Below are positions 7,562 to 15,390 of a DNA stretch of 37,110 nucleotides, in pieces. The number at the start of each line of letters is the position of its first letter. Position 1 is the first letter of the stretch. Source of the DNA: Bacteroidaceae bacterium (lineage in GTDB: Bacteria > Bacteroidota > Bacteroidia > Bacteroidales > Bacteroidaceae); contig JAEEGS010000039.1 of the NCBI GenBank assembly GCA_016280445.1, positions 1 to 37,110 of the forward strand, read 5' to 3'. The position numbers and the translations under genes were made by a program. The notes below the pieces were generated by a model. It saw nothing but the letters and a program-made list of their open reading frames with translations, did no database searches and was not told the DNA's origin.

Positions 7562-8359
7562 CTATGATACCAACCCAAAATGAAGTAAAGCACTCAATAC
7601 TCCGTCATCGTCGACGGAAGTCGTCGTGTAGTTTGCTTCATTCTTGAGGGATTCAAGAGCATTCCCCATCGCCACACCAATGCCAGCAGCCTTGATCATG
7701 GGACTGTCATTGCCGCCATCTCCAAAGGCTATCGTATATTGGGGATCTAATCCGAAATGAGTTGCCATCGTGATGATACCTTCCCCTTTGTCAGCTCCTT
7801 TTGCTGTAATGTCCGTAAAGTCCGGATGCCATCGACCAGAGGTGCAATCTGGAATACGCTTCATCAGGTCGTGTTCATACGCTTCAGGAAAGAACGGCGT
7901 CAGTTGAAGGATTTTCTGTTCAAGTACCACGTCCAATGGCTTGGCTTGGTCAAAATTCTCCACACCTAACCCTCCACGGAATATCCTGTCAACATCTCCT
8001 TGCGGATCAAACACCGCCACATCGTTCTCTCCCACAACTATCAGTCCGTAACGCTTGTCTAAAGCATCCTTTACCACCAACTGTACGGCCTCTTTGGGAA
8101 TGTCTTTGCATCTTACCACCTCATCACCCACAAAGCACAAGGCTCCATTGATGGTCACATAACCATCAATCAGGTGTTCGATGGCTCCGAGGTTGGTGAT
8201 GATCAGCGGTGGACGACCTGTAGCAATAAAGACCTTATGACCGTTAGCTTTGGCTTGGGTAAGGGCGAATATCGTTGAGGACGGGATTTCGTGTGTCTGA
8301 AAGCTCACCAACGTCCCATCTATATCAAAAAACAGAGCATACTTATCCCCTTCTGTCAT
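7562..8359 (-). CDS. Cof-type HAD-superfamily phosphatase
   Basis: The 265-residue protein is a cytoplasmic HAD hydrolase of the Cof/IIB subfamily. Motif I FFDIDGTL gives nucleophile D12 and D14, VFIATGRP is motif II, and GDGGNDSPM is motif IV, followed by GVAMGNA. Family members dephosphorylate small metabolites such as sugar phosphates and flavin or pyridoxal phosphates. The substrate cannot be read from sequence. The frame stays open to an ATG at 8428, but the promoter -7 box at 8390-8397 lies inside that extension, so translation must start later. I chose ATG 8359, just before the conserved core; 8368 or 8371 are possible. It is a single-gene unit. Confidence 0.9.
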   Translation of the reverse strand: MTEGDKYALFFDIDGTLVSFQTHEIPSSTIFALTQAKANGHKVFIATGRPPLIITNLGAIEHLIDGYVTINGALCFVGDEVVRCKDIPKEAVQLVVKDALDKRYGLIVVGENDVAVFDPQGDVDRIFRGGLGVENFDQAKPLDVVLEQKILQLTPFFPEAYEHDLMKRIPDCTSGRWHPDFTDITAKGADKGEGIITMATHFGLDPQYTIAFGDGGNDSPMIKAAGIGVAMGNALESLKNEANYTTTSVDDDGVLSALLHFGLVS

Positions 8360-8389
8360 AACTGTCATCATCCATTTCATTAACTTCTG

Positions 8390-8420
8390 CAAAGGTACTA
8401 ACATTCGACCAAACTGCCAA
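8390..8420 (-). promoter_or_regulatory. Promoter of the HAD phosphatase gene
   Basis: On the minus strand TTG (8420-8418), 20 bp, then TACCTTTG (8397-8390) is an ideal Bacteroidota promoter. Transcription should begin near 8383, which rules out the longer reading frame to 8428. Confidence 0.75.
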
Positions 8421-8586
8421 AGAAACACGGAGAAAGTTTTAGTCCTGTCGCCTCTATGTGATTTCTTGCTGCCTCAACGCACAACATGGATGTGTCGCCG
8501 GTTCTCTGTTGCGTCTGCGGGAAACACAGAGAGAATGAAATAGAGGAGCAACATTGGTTTACCCATATAGCTGTCTTATCTTTTTA

Positions 8587-8659
8587 TTGCACATGCAAAT
8601 GTGCAACATTATTTTCACACAACAATCAAGGTGAGGATTTTTTTCCTCACCTTGATTGT
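8587..8659. repeat. Two consecutive perfect hairpins
   Basis: The first is TTGCACAT-GCAA-ATGTGCAA at 8587-8606. The second has 16-bp arms (ACAATCAAGGTGAGGA, 8622-8637, with its complement at 8644-8659) around a T-only loop. Neither has a T-run after the stem, so they are not typical intrinsic terminators. They lie upstream of the HAD promoter in a region with no gene. Confidence 0.7.
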
Positions 8660-8681
8660 GTGGTGCATGAGAGAACCTTGC

Positions 8682-8842
8682 TGTCACGCTCTCTGCTGGG
8701 TAAGTGTAATATGCTCTGTTGGATTGGTGTAATATGCTCTGCCTGATGACTGAAATGTCCTCGACGGGGTTAGTGTAACAACCTCCAGTGACTCAGTGTA
8801 AGAGTCTCCATCAGGGGAGTGTAAGTGATAAACTCGATTCCT
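8682..8842. repeat. Degenerate 23-bp-period array A (7 units)
   Basis: Units start at 8682, 8705, 8728, 8751, 8774, 8797 and 8820, exactly 23 bp apart. Five of the seven begin with TGTAA and most carry CTC at positions 10-12. The remaining bases are divergent, though two neighbours share TGTAATATGCTCTG. No reading frame fits. The same period and start occur in array B at 35067-35181. Confidence 0.75.
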
Positions 8843-8843
8843 T

Positions 8844-8920
8844 GTTGGAATTGATCAATTCGTAGAAGGAATTGATGAATAAGTAGAAGGAATTGATCAA
8901 TTCATAGAAGGAATTGATGG
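8844..8920. repeat. 21-bp tandem repeat (about 3.7 units)
   Basis: Units begin at 8844, 8865, 8886 and 8907. The core is GAAGGAATTGAT, and two units contain the palindrome GAATTGATCAATTC. The array directly abuts the 23-bp array. In-frame stops on both strands make coding unlikely. Confidence 0.8.
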
Positions 8921-8967
8921 ATACCCTCTCTTATGTGAGTAATGAGTGTATGTCCGGAGAGGGTATC
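8920..8967. repeat. Inverted repeat GATACCCTCTC/GAGAGGGTATC
   Basis: Perfect 11-bp arms at 8920-8930 and 8957-8967 flank a 26-bp loop, immediately next to the last 21-bp repeat. Function unknown. Confidence 0.65.
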
Positions 8968-9043
8968 GTTTCAACTGCAAAGATACAACTTTTTTTCGAC
9001 TTTTGCAACACGTTGTGTTAGTAAAAAAAGAGAAACTGTGTGA

Positions 9044-9075
9044 CAAAAAAACACCCGTCATGATGACGAGTGTTT
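9044..9075 (-). terminator. Rho-independent terminator of asnA
   Basis: Read on the minus strand, AAACAC-x-CGTCA pairs with TGACG-x-GTGTTT, and the stem is followed by an uninterrupted T-run. It begins 36 bp after the asnA stop codon. Confidence 0.85.
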
Positions 9076-9110
9076 GATGCGGATCAATATGGAATTGTGT
9101 TGTATTCAGT

Positions 9111-10148
9111 TTAGATGAGGGGCATGCCTGCTGCGGCACATTCCTTGCGCATCTCTTCTGGCCAGATGGAGGCTTGGATTTCGCCTACATGGGCTTTGTG
9201 GAGGAGCACCATGCAGAGGCGGCTCTGACCGATTCCGCCACCAATGGAGAGTGGCATTTCGTCGTTAAGTAATGCCTTGTGGAAGAAGAGGTTGATGCGT
9301 TCCATCTTATTTTCCAGTTCAAGTTGACGGAGCAGGGATTTTTTGTCCACACGGATGCCCATTGAACTGAGTTCGATGCTGCGGCCGAGAACGGGATACC
9401 AGATGAGGATGTCGCCATTGAGACCGAGATAACCGTCTTCGTTGGGAGTGCTCCAGTCGTCGTAGTCGGGTGCTCGTCCGTCGTGCTTTTTGCCATCTGA
9501 GAGTTTGCCTCCGATGCCCATGATGAAGACGGCTCCGTACTTCTTGCTGATGGCGTCTTCACGCTCTTTTGCGGTCATGTCGGGATACATCTGCAGGAGT
9601 TCCTCTGAGTGGATGAAGTGGATGTCTTCGGGCAGGAAGGGCTTGATTTGCGGATAGGATTCGCAAACCAGGTATTCTGTGCGGAGAATGGCGGCATAGA
9701 TGTCCTTCACGATTTTCTTCAGGAAGGCAAGATTGCGGTTCTCGGGCAGGATGGTGCGCTCCCAATCCCACTGGTCGACGTAGAGTGAGTGGGTGTTGTC
9801 GAGTTCTTCGTCACCACGAATGGCATTCATGTCGGTGTAGAGGCCGTAACCGGGCTGTATGCCGTATTCGGCCAGCATGAGACGCTTCCATTTGGCAAGC
9901 GAGTGAACCACTTCGGCCACGTGGTCGCCCATGTCCTTGATAGGGAACGAAACAGGACGCTCCACGCCGTTGAGGTCGTCGTTGATGCCCAGTCCTCGCA
10001 ACACGAAAAGCGGTGCCGTCACTCTTCTCAAACGCAGCGCTGTGGACAGATTGGCTTGGAAGAAGTCCTTGATCTGCTTGATGCCGAGTTCCGTTTGTGT
10101 AGGGTCGAGGAGTTGTTTGTAGCCCTCCACCCTGATGAGTTTGCTCAT
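9111..10148 (-). CDS. asnA: Aspartate-ammonia ligase (asparagine synthetase A)
   Basis: The 345-residue product makes asparagine from aspartate, ammonia and ATP in the cytoplasm. It belongs to the class II aminoacyl-tRNA-synthetase-like fold. Length and motifs fit AsnA of this phylum: VRGLGINDDLNG, near-N-terminal KQIKDFF, SLYVDQWDWE, and the C-terminal [11 protein letters not shown], which helps bind ATP. It is monocistronic, with its own promoter and terminator, and is divergent from lon. Its last 196 bp are repeated as a remnant at 6188. Regulation by nitrogen or asparagine supply would be expected. A 10-bp inverted repeat between asnA and lon (10270-10298) is an operator candidate. Confidence 0.97.
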   Translation of the reverse strand: MSKLIRVEGYKQLLDPTQTELGIKQIKDFFQANLSTALRLRRVTAPLFVLRGLGINDDLNGVERPVSFPIKDMGDHVAEVVHSLAKWKRLMLAEYGIQPGYGLYTDMNAIRGDEELDNTHSLYVDQWDWERTILPENRNLAFLKKIVKDIYAAILRTEYLVCESYPQIKPFLPEDIHFIHSEELLQMYPDMTAKEREDAISKKYGAVFIMGIGGKLSDGKKHDGRAPDYDDWSTPNEDGYLGLNGDILIWYPVLGRSIELSSMGIRVDKKSLLRQLELENKMERINLFFHKALLNDEMPLSIGGGIGQSRLCMVLLHKAHVGEIQASIWPEEMRKECAAAGMPLI

Positions 10149-10212
10149 ATCTTTGATTCTTTTTTAAGTCTTGGTTGATGTGTTCGTTGGCCTTGTTGGT
10201 CAAAAAGCGCTG

Positions 10213-10220
10213 CAAAGTTA
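10213..10220 (-). promoter_or_regulatory. -7 box of the asnA promoter
   Basis: The minus strand reads TAACTTTG followed by CAGCGC, 65 bp upstream of the asnA start. No clear -33 TTG is seen at 19-21 bp; the nearest TTG is 16 bp away. Confidence 0.6.
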
Positions 10221-10269
10221 CGATTTATTTTAATAACAAAACGAAATTTCTAAGAAAATAATTGCAAAA

Positions 10270-10298
10270 TGTAAGAAAAACGGTGAGATTTTCTTACA
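10270..10298. promoter_or_regulatory. Inverted repeat in the asnA-lon divergent region (possible operator)
   Basis: TGTAAGAAAA and TTTTCTTACA form perfect 10-bp arms around 9 bp. This lies 50 bp upstream of the asnA -7 box and about 140 bp upstream of the lon -7 box. The spacing would suit a dimeric regulator. Confidence 0.5.
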
Positions 10299-10339
10299 CT
10301 ATTATATAAAATTAGGCAATTTTGCTAACTATATATTCT

Positions 10340-10361
10340 TTTCGGGGCCTTTTCCCCGAAA
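10340..10361. repeat. TTTCGGGG-CCTTTT-CCCCGAAA hairpin
   Basis: Perfect 8-bp G/C-rich arms in an otherwise A/T-rich divergent promoter region, upstream of the lon promoter. It could be an operator. It lies outside both predicted transcripts. Confidence 0.5.
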
Positions 10362-10436
10362 TGAGGGTTGGTTTGTTTTCTCCATCTTTTCAGAATGTTT
10401 CACAATTTATATTACGCACGTGTGAAAGTTTTTTCG

Positions 10437-10444
10437 TACCTTTG
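10437..10444 (+). promoter_or_regulatory. -7 box of the lon promoter
   Basis: TACCTTTG lies 37 bp upstream of the chosen lon start. This makes the longer in-frame extension back to 10368 untranslatable. No good -33 TTG was found. No CIRCE-like heat-shock operator was seen. Confidence 0.6.
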
Positions 10445-10481
10445 CACCCGATTTTACATCTTATTCTTAGAATCACAACAC

Positions 10482-12902
10482 ATGACAGACTTTAATTTTG
10501 ACGAAATCATAGACGGAGGACACGTAGAGAGCAAGATTAGCTTCATCACCAGCATCGACAACATAGCCAAGGGAGATTTGGAGCAACACATCTCGCCTGA
10601 TGACTTCATTCCTGTACTGCCATTGCGGGGAGTGATGCTTTTCCCTGAGACGATGGTGCCTATCAGCATTGGGCGTGACTCATCGCTCAAACTGCTGAAG
10701 GATGCCCAGAAGAAGGATGCTCCCGTGGCCGTATTCACGCAGGTGGATGATGCGACGGACGAACCTGACTTTGACCAACTTTACCACACGGGTGTGTTGG
10801 GCAAGGTGCAGAAAATCATCAAATTGCCCGACGGAAGCCGCACCGCTCTCATTCAAGGCTATGGCCGCATCCGCCTGATTGAATTGGATTGGAACGGAAG
10901 TTACAACATCGGCCGTGTGGAGAGTTATCCGGAGGAAGTGCCTGCACGTGGCGACCGCGAGTTCATCGCTGTGGCTGATGCTTGCCGCGAGACAGCGCTC
11001 AAACTGATGCGCACCAGCGAGCAAACCATCGGTTCCGCCTTTGCATTGGGCAACATCAGCGACCGTCCGTTTGCCGTCAACTTCATTTGTGCCAACCTCA
11101 ACATCTCCAACAGCGAGCGCATCATGCTGCTGGAGCAGACGAACCTGTACGACCGCGCCTACCGCCTGTTGGGCATTCTGCAAAGGGAATATCAGTATGT
11201 GACCCTGAAACTGAACTTGCAGATGCGCACCCGTGAGGAACTGGACAAGCAGCAGAAGGAATACTTCCTGCGCCAAGAGATGGAGAACATTCAGGAGGAA
11301 CTGGGCGAGAAGGGAACCGACGAGATTGCCAAGATGCGCGAGGCTGCACAGAAAAAGAAGTGGAGCGAGGCGACAGCAAAAGTGTTCAATGATGCGCTCG
11401 ACAAGATGAGCCACATGAGCAGCCACTCGCCCGACTATCAAACGGAATACACATGGGCACAAACCATGCTCGAACTGCCTTGGGGAGAATATACCAAGGA
11501 CAACCTCAATCTGACCAATGCTGAGCGAGTGCTCAACAAGGACCACTACGGTATGGAGAAGGTGAAGGAGCGCATCATCGAGCATCTGGCGGTGCTGAAG
11601 ATGAGAGGCGACTTCAAGAGCCCCATCCTCTGTTTGTATGGTCCTCCTGGAGTCGGCAAGACTTCGCTGGGCAAGAGCATTGCGAAGGCCATGAAGAGGA
11701 AGTACGTGCGTATGTCGCTGGGCGGCTTGCACGACGAGGCTGAGATTCGCGGTCATCGCCGCACCTATGTGGGTGCGATGGCTGGACAAATCATCAAGAA
11801 CATCAAGAAGGCTGGCTCAAGCAACCCCGTGTTCATTCTCGACGAGATTGACAAGGTGACGCAGCAAACCAATAACGGCGACCCTGCATCGGCCTTGCTC
11901 GAAGTGCTCGACCCTGAACAGAACGTGGCCTTCCACGACAACTATCTCGACACCGATTACGACCTCTCGAAAGTGATGTTCATCGCGACGGCCAACAACA
12001 TCTCGACCATCCCTGCCCCACTCCTCGACCGTATGGAGTTGATTGAGGTGAGCGGCTATCTGACGGAAGAAAAGATTGAGATTGCCAAACGCCATCTCGT
12101 GCCGAAGGAACTCGACAACCTGGGCATGAAGGACAGCGGCGTGAAGATTTCGAAGCCCGCCATCGAGAAGATCATTGAGAATTACACCAGAGAATCGGGT
12201 GTGCGTGACCTCGACAAGAAAATCAACAAGGTGCTCCGCAAGGTGACACTCAAATATGCCAAAGAAAACGTGCTGCCAGAAAGCGAGTTGAAGGTGGAGG
12301 ACATCAAGGAATATCTGGGCACAGAACCGTTCAGCCGCGACAAGTATCAGGGCAACGACTACTTTGGTGTGGTGACAGGCTTGGCTTGGACCAGTGTGGG
12401 CGGCGAAATCCTGTTCATCGAAACGTCCATCGATAACGGCAAGGGCGGCAAACTCGGCTTGACGGGTAATTTGGGCGACGTGATGAAGGAATCGGCCACG
12501 ATTGCCTTGCAGTATCTGAAAGAGCATTGCGACCTCATCGGCATCACGCCTGAGTATTTCGAGAACCACAATATTCATATTCACGTGCCAGAAGGTGCCA
12601 CACCTAAGGATGGGCCATCGGCTGGCATCACGATTGCCACCTCGCTGGCCAGTGCCATCACCAAACGGAAGGTTCGCAAGAATCTGGCCATGACCGGCGA
12701 AATCACCCTGCGCGGCAAGGTGCTTCCTGTGGGTGGCATCAAGGAGAAGATTCTGGCTGCCAAACGTGCCGGCATCACCGACATCCTCATCTGTCACGAG
12801 AACCAGAAGAACATTGAGGAGATACCAGCGAAGTATGTGAAGGGAGTGAAGTTCCACTATGTGGAGAATGTGAAAGATGTACTTGATTTTGCTTTGATAT
12901 GA
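10482..12902 (+). CDS. lon: ATP-dependent Lon protease
   Basis: The 806-residue Lon is an AAA+ serine-lysine protease that degrades damaged and regulatory proteins in the cytosol. The N-terminal LON substrate domain ([14 protein letters not shown]) is followed by a coiled-coil region. The AAA+ module has Walker A GPPGVGKT (from G387) and Walker B FILDEIDK. The protease domain has S713 in DGPSAG and the catalytic lysine K756 in GGIKEK. Start ATG 10482 was chosen because the -7 box at 10437-10444 lies within the longer frame. The stop overlaps the tgt start by ATGA, so the two genes are translationally coupled. Confidence 0.97.
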   Translation: MTDFNFDEIIDGGHVESKISFITSIDNIAKGDLEQHISPDDFIPVLPLRGVMLFPETMVPISIGRDSSLKLLKDAQKKDAPVAVFTQVDDATDEPDFDQLYHTGVLGKVQKIIKLPDGSRTALIQGYGRIRLIELDWNGSYNIGRVESYPEEVPARGDREFIAVADACRETALKLMRTSEQTIGSAFALGNISDRPFAVNFICANLNISNSERIMLLEQTNLYDRAYRLLGILQREYQYVTLKLNLQMRTREELDKQQKEYFLRQEMENIQEELGEKGTDEIAKMREAAQKKKWSEATAKVFNDALDKMSHMSSHSPDYQTEYTWAQTMLELPWGEYTKDNLNLTNAERVLNKDHYGMEKVKERIIEHLAVLKMRGDFKSPILCLYGPPGVGKTSLGKSIAKAMKRKYVRMSLGGLHDEAEIRGHRRTYVGAMAGQIIKNIKKAGSSNPVFILDEIDKVTQQTNNGDPASALLEVLDPEQNVAFHDNYLDTDYDLSKVMFIATANNISTIPAPLLDRMELIEVSGYLTEEKIEIAKRHLVPKELDNLGMKDSGVKISKPAIEKIIENYTRESGVRDLDKKINKVLRKVTLKYAKENVLPESELKVEDIKEYLGTEPFSRDKYQGNDYFGVVTGLAWTSVGGEILFIETSIDNGKGGKLGLTGNLGDVMKESATIALQYLKEHCDLIGITPEYFENHNIHIHVPEGATPKDGPSAGITIATSLASAITKRKVRKNLAMTGEITLRGKVLPVGGIKEKILAAKRAGITDILICHENQKNIEEIPAKYVKGVKFHYVENVKDVLDFALI

Positions 12903-14029
12903 CATTCACCCTCGAACATAACGACTCGAAAACGAACGCCCGTGCCGGTGTCATCCATACAGATCATGGCGACATACAAACGCCCATCTTCATGCCTGTA
13001 GGCACACAAGCCTCTGTGAAGGCGGTGCATCTGCATGAACTGAAGGACGACATCAAGGCACAAATCATCCTCGGCAACACGTATCACCTCTATCTGCGTC
13101 CAGGACTCAAAGTGCTGGAAGCGGCTGGCGGCTTGCACAAGTTCAACGGTTTCGACCGTCCGATGCTGACCGACAGCGGCGGCTTTCAGGTATTCTCGCT
13201 GGCCGGCATCCGCAAAATCAAGGAGGAAGGCGTGGAGTTTCGCAGCCACATCGACGGCAGCAAGCACTTCTTCACACCTGAGGGAGTGATGGACATTGAA
13301 CGTTCGATTGGTGCCGACATCATGATGGCATTCGACGAGTGTCCTCCTGGCACCAGCGACTACAACTACTCCAAGAACTCGCTCGAACTGACGGAACGCT
13401 GGCTCGACCGCTGCATCAAGCGGTTCAACGAGACAGAACCCAAATACGGTTATCAGCAGAGCCTCTTCCCTATCGTTCAGGGATGCACCTTTCGGGATTT
13501 GCGCGAACGTGCAGCCGAGAATGTGGCATCGAAAGGGGCTGACGGCAATGCCATCGGCGGTTTGGCCGTGGGAGAACCCACAGAAGTGATGTATGAAATG
13601 ATAGAGGTGGTGAATGCCATCCTGCCCAAAGACAAGCCGCGCTATCTGATGGGTGTGGGTACCCCCATCAACCTCTTGGAAGCCATCGAGCGGGGTGTGG
13701 ACATGTTTGACTGCGTGATGCCCACCCGCAATGGACGCAATGCCCAAATCTTCACGAAGCACGGCACCATCAACCTGCGCAACCAGAAGTGGGACTTCGA
13801 CTTCTCCCCTCTCGACCCTGAAGGGACATCGTATGTGGACACCGCATACACGAAAGCCTACGTGCACCACCTCTTCAAAGCACAGGAAATTCTTGCCCTG
13901 CAAATCGCCTCCATCCACAACCTCGCCTTCTACCTCTGGCTGGTGGGAGAAGCACGGCAGCACATCGTGGCTGGCGACTTCTGCGTGTGGAAAGCCAAAA
14001 TGGTGGAAGAACTGGGCCGAAGGCTCTGA
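12899..14029 (+). CDS. tgt: tRNA-guanine transglycosylase (Tgt) lacking the zinc cysteines
   Basis: The 376-residue enzyme exchanges guanine-34 of GUN-anticodon tRNAs for preQ1 in the queuosine pathway. The substrate-binding segment TDSGGFQVFSL (D92), GGLAVGEP, and the nucleophile D271 in FDCVMPTRNGRNAQ are intact. The zinc site of bacterial Tgt is C-x-C-x2-C plus a His 31 residues after the first Cys. Here the aligned positions are G309, S311 and D314 (segment DPEGTSYVDT), while H340 in IHN keeps exact spacing. The fold may therefore be stabilised without zinc. The gene overlaps lon by 4 bp and is followed after 59 bp by the Lpt permease gene. Confidence 0.95.
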   Translation: MTFTLEHNDSKTNARAGVIHTDHGDIQTPIFMPVGTQASVKAVHLHELKDDIKAQIILGNTYHLYLRPGLKVLEAAGGLHKFNGFDRPMLTDSGGFQVFSLAGIRKIKEEGVEFRSHIDGSKHFFTPEGVMDIERSIGADIMMAFDECPPGTSDYNYSKNSLELTERWLDRCIKRFNETEPKYGYQQSLFPIVQGCTFRDLRERAAENVASKGADGNAIGGLAVGEPTEVMYEMIEVVNAILPKDKPRYLMGVGTPINLLEAIERGVDMFDCVMPTRNGRNAQIFTKHGTINLRNQKWDFDFSPLDPEGTSYVDTAYTKAYVHHLFKAQEILALQIASIHNLAFYLWLVGEARQHIVAGDFCVWKAKMVEELGRRL

Positions 14030-14088
14030 AAAGCCTGAGAAGTGAGAATCTTGAGATTATACATTATATATAATAAAAAGGTAAAAAG

Positions 14089-15348
14089 TTGGTTACATTT
14101 GAAGAAGTAAACGGGAAACTTGTTCCGCGAGGCAGCGAAGAAGAAATCAAGGCTTATCTTGAGTACCAGAAAGGGAAAAAGAGCACTTCGCGCCGCTCTT
14201 CTCTACGCGAGAGACTGGCGAGGAAAGCATCTGTCTCCAGATGGCTCACCGACCATATGCCCTTCTCGCGCCTTGACCGCTACATCATCGGCAAGTTCCT
14301 GGGCACCTACTTCTTCTCCCTCGTGCTCATCATCAGCATCGCTGTGGTGTTCGACTTCAACGAGAATATCGACAAGTTCCTGCAACACGATGCACCAGCC
14401 GAGGAAATCGCCTTCGACTACTACCTCAACTTCGTTCCCTTCTACTCGAATCTCTTCAGCCAACTTTTCGTCTTCATCGCGGTCATCTTCTTCACGACGA
14501 AACTGGCCGACAACTCTGAAATCATCGCCATGCTCTCTACGGGCACCAGTTTTGCCCAACTCATGCGCCCTTACATGATAGCCGCTGCCATCATCGCCGT
14601 CATCAACTACAGTTTGGGTTCATACGTCATTCCAAAAGGTAATGTGAAACGCGTGAGGTTTGAGAACAAATACAAGAACAGAGGCCGTCAAGACTTCACA
14701 TCGAACGTGCAACTGGAGGTGGAGCCGGGTGTCATCGCATACTTTGGACGGTATGAAGAAGGCATGAAAACGGCTTTTGAGTTCACCCTCGACAAGTTTG
14801 AAAACAAAAAACTCGTCAAGCATCTCCAATCCATGACCATCCAATACGACACCCTCTCTTACGAGCCTTATCATTGGGTGCTCACCAACTATCAGACACG
14901 CGACCTGCAAGGCATGAGAGAAATCATCCAAAACGGCAGCAAGATGGACACCATCATCAAGATTCTGCCGCAAGACCTGATGGCTTCGCGCGACATGGAG
15001 ATGACGCTCACCACACCCGAACTGCGTGAACACATCGACCGGCAGAAAGCCCGCGGATTTGCAAACATACAGCAATTTGAAGTGGAATATTACAAACGAG
15101 GGGCTTCGTCGTTTGCCATCTTCATCCTCACCATCATCGGTGTGTCCATCTCCGCCCGCAAACGGAAAAACGGTATGGGTATCGCGCTGGGCATCGGCTT
15201 GGCGTTGATTCTCGCATACATCATGTTCCAGACGGTGGCTTCCAGTATGGCCATCAACGCCAACTTCCCTGCAGCCATCGCGGTTTGGATTCCCAACACG
15301 CTCTTTGCCATCGTGGCTTTATACTATTACCGCAAAGCACCCCGATGA
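14089..15348 (+). CDS. LptF/LptG-family lipopolysaccharide export permease
   Basis: The 419-residue YjgP/YjgQ-type inner-membrane protein is a transmembrane partner of LptB in LPS extraction to the LptC-LptA bridge. Hydrophobic segments occur near residues 65-90, 115-140 and 155-180. A large periplasmic domain follows, and three helices lie near the C-terminus (about 340-418). No ATG suits the start. The frame is closed by a TAA 15 bp upstream, so TTG 14089 is the first possible start, preceded by a purine-rich AAAAAGGTAAAAAG. This gives a hydrophilic, charged 57-residue cytoplasmic extension before the first helix, and Met-58 is an alternative start. LptC is encoded 4.4 kb downstream. Whether this is LptF or LptG cannot be told. 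Confidence 0.85.
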   Translation: MVTFEEVNGKLVPRGSEEEIKAYLEYQKGKKSTSRRSSLRERLARKASVSRWLTDHMPFSRLDRYIIGKFLGTYFFSLVLIISIAVVFDFNENIDKFLQHDAPAEEIAFDYYLNFVPFYSNLFSQLFVFIAVIFFTTKLADNSEIIAMLSTGTSFAQLMRPYMIAAAIIAVINYSLGSYVIPKGNVKRVRFENKYKNRGRQDFTSNVQLEVEPGVIAYFGRYEEGMKTAFEFTLDKFENKKLVKHLQSMTIQYDTLSYEPYHWVLTNYQTRDLQGMREIIQNGSKMDTIIKILPQDLMASRDMEMTLTTPELREHIDRQKARGFANIQQFEVEYYKRGASSFAIFILTIIGVSISARKRKNGMGIALGIGLALILAYIMFQTVASSMAINANFPAAIAVWIPNTLFAIVALYYYRKAPR

Positions 15349-15390
15349 CTCAAACATAACGATAAATTTCATAAACAATATAACAACGCC

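Noticed and set aside
8682-8920. CRISPR array
   Set aside because: The 21- and 23-bp periods leave no room for separate repeats and 30-bp spacers, the units are degenerate throughout, and no cas gene is present.
10680-11789. Long minus-strand open frame of 369 codons opposite lon
   Set aside because: It is antisense to well-conserved Lon and gives a composition (His, Leu, Val rich) typical of frames mirrored from a real gene. No motif or promoter supports it.
12857-13963. 368-codon minus-strand frame opposite tgt
   Set aside because: It covers Tgt almost exactly, and Tgt motifs are unambiguous. It is the same kind of mirror frame.
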